Source: Caenorhabditis remanei
Lineage: Eukaryota > Nematoda > Chromadorea > Rhabditida > Rhabditidae
Reading direction: 5' to 3'
Assembly (NCBI RefSeq): GCF_010183535.1
Contig: NC_071328.1
Coordinates: forward strand, 7,068,001-7,132,000
Length of the DNA stretch: 64,000 bases
Shown: positions 62,938 through 64,000 of the stretch, one piece after another
Layout: each line of letters opens with the position of its first letter
Position numbering within the stretch: position 1 is the stretch's first letter
Made by a program: the position numbers and the translations under genes
The notes under the pieces: model-generated
Told to the model about the DNA's origin: nothing
Seen by the model: the letters and a program-made list of their open reading frames with translations, nothing else
The model's database searches: none

Positions 62938-64000
62938 TTAATCAATCATACCGTTTCTCTGACGTCTTGGTCGATTATCCAACGTCAGTGAAGTCGATGG
63001 AGCAGCTGAACCGGGAGCTCTTCTTCTTACTTGACGACTTTTTGCTGACCTAGTCGACGTAGTTGGGGCATCCGTTTCGAATGAACCATCATCTGCCTCT
63101 TCAATTTCTTCCTCCTCTTCTTCTTCCTCTTCTTCCATTCCAAAATCGAGTTCGACTTCTTCGGAAACATCCTCTTCTACCGTCTTCTCCTCCGGTCCCT
63201 CCATCGCTTCATCCTTGGGCTCTTCTTTCACTTCTATCAACTCCTCTTCCACTTCCACCACAATTTTCGGTTCCTTCACTTTCACAATTCGATCTTCTAT
63301 CTCCTTGAGTAATCGATTCTTTCTATTCTGCATTTGCTTCTTCCGTCTCATTTCCTCGAAGAAATCAGTCAAATTCTCTGGATAGACAATCTTTCTGTCG
63401 AATGACATCTGTCGATTTCCCAGAATCTCTTCCTGATCATGCCCTCCGGCGTCTTCTCTCCTCTCAACACCTCCATCTTCTCTCTGATTCATCGTCTTCT
63501 TCATGTGTGCTCCTTTCTTATCTACAAAAATTTTCTGTTGTCTTCCAGAAAATGATTCAATTGAAAATTACATTTTTTCTTCACTTCTTTTCTCGGTAAG
63601 TAAGTTCGAACAGTATATCTTATCCCATCCGCTGATTCTCTTGTATCATAATTTCGGAGTCCGAATCGTTTTGTTAGATGAGAGAAGTCATCTCCCGATA
63701 CTTCTTCTGAAAACTTCATGTTGAACGATCGGCGAAGTGAGGATCAAAGAATAAAGATCGGAATCAGCTTACCAATTGGAGCGTACACAACCCTTGGATC
63801 TGGATAACGAGTCATGCACCATTTGTTGTGATCTGCCCAGTGTTTGTCGAACTGAAAATTTCAGAATTAGAAGAGTTTTGAACACTACATAAGGAACTCA
63901 CCACTTTGTGGAACTGTCTGATCAGAACTTCGTAAGCGCCTCTGTACAAGAGAAGACCTAACTCGAAGAATTGAATATTTGCTGGATCCAAAACGACAAA
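62938..64000 (-). CDS. Glu-rich protein of unknown function, N-terminus off window
   Basis: Three minus-strand exons (from the right edge to 63902, 63851-63773, 63521-62938) give the last 254 residues in one frame; the 5' part lies beyond 64000. The first segment is compact and hydrophobic/aromatic (ANIQFFELGLLLYRGAY, then FHKVFDKHWADHNKWC), so probably folded. Next is a charged stretch with FDRKIVYPENLTDFFEEM and a basic coiled region. Then come an acidic tract with a run of Glu and a basic Ser/Arg-rich C-terminus (RQVRRRAPGS, RPRRQRNGMID). An alternating acidic-basic tail like this is common in nuclear proteins, but I do not recognise the family. Splice junctions fit consensus and keep frame. 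Confidence 0.8.

Noticed and set aside
1..64000. CRISPR arrays, operons of bacterial type, rRNA
   Set aside because: Nuclear nematode DNA; no direct-repeat/spacer array or rRNA-like sequence was seen.

Overview
This window is nematode nuclear DNA, almost certainly from a Caenorhabditis species. It is AT-rich. Genes have many short introns with GTAAGT-type donors and TTTTCAG acceptors. The gene families are typical of worms: a patched-related (PTR) protein, a ground-like protein, an astacin (NAS) metalloprotease, cuticle collagens and a cuticlin-type ZP protein. I cannot name the species or chromosome from sequence alone. I rebuilt gene models by joining exons at consensus splice sites and checking that reading frame was kept. 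Eleven models run unbroken from ATG to stop. The NAS gene lacks a resolved 5' exon, and the last gene runs off the right edge.

Layout. 1-10544 holds no convincing gene but carries a 1.73-kb fold-back element (5224-6953). 10545-13922 (+) encodes a 912-aa PTR protein. 18460-21693 (+) encodes a 472-aa secreted ground-like protein. 24319-25055 (+) encodes a 156-aa NK-type homeodomain protein. A run of minus-strand genes follows: a GDSL phospholipase B-like enzyme (25513-26930), a lipocalin-like secreted protein (27395-28582), an astacin-EGF-CUB metalloprotease (29189-33231), a small Gly-rich secreted protein (33943-35440) and a DH-PH RhoGEF (38217 to about 45613). Two tRNA genes, Trp-CCA and Leu-AAG, lie on the plus strand inside introns of these minus-strand genes. 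Next comes a divergent pair of cuticle collagens (49662-50700 minus, 51195-52337 plus) that share a 494-bp promoter region. Then there is a second fold-back element (54109-55067), a Shc-type PTB-SH2 adaptor (56359-58263, +), a ZP-domain membrane protein (58866-62324, +) and an unrecognised Glu-rich protein entering from the right edge (62938-64000, minus).

Theme. Many products act at the apical surface or in the extracellular matrix or cuticle (PTR, ground-like, NAS, small secreted protein, collagens, ZP protein). The others are signalling or regulatory proteins (RhoGEF, Shc adaptor, homeodomain). This is probably a chance cluster rather than a pathway, since operon-like spacing is not seen.

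The most unusual material is non-genic. There are three inverted-repeat (hairpin-forming) elements. One is built internally from degenerate copies of a roughly 17-bp unit, and one holds an open reading frame between its arms.
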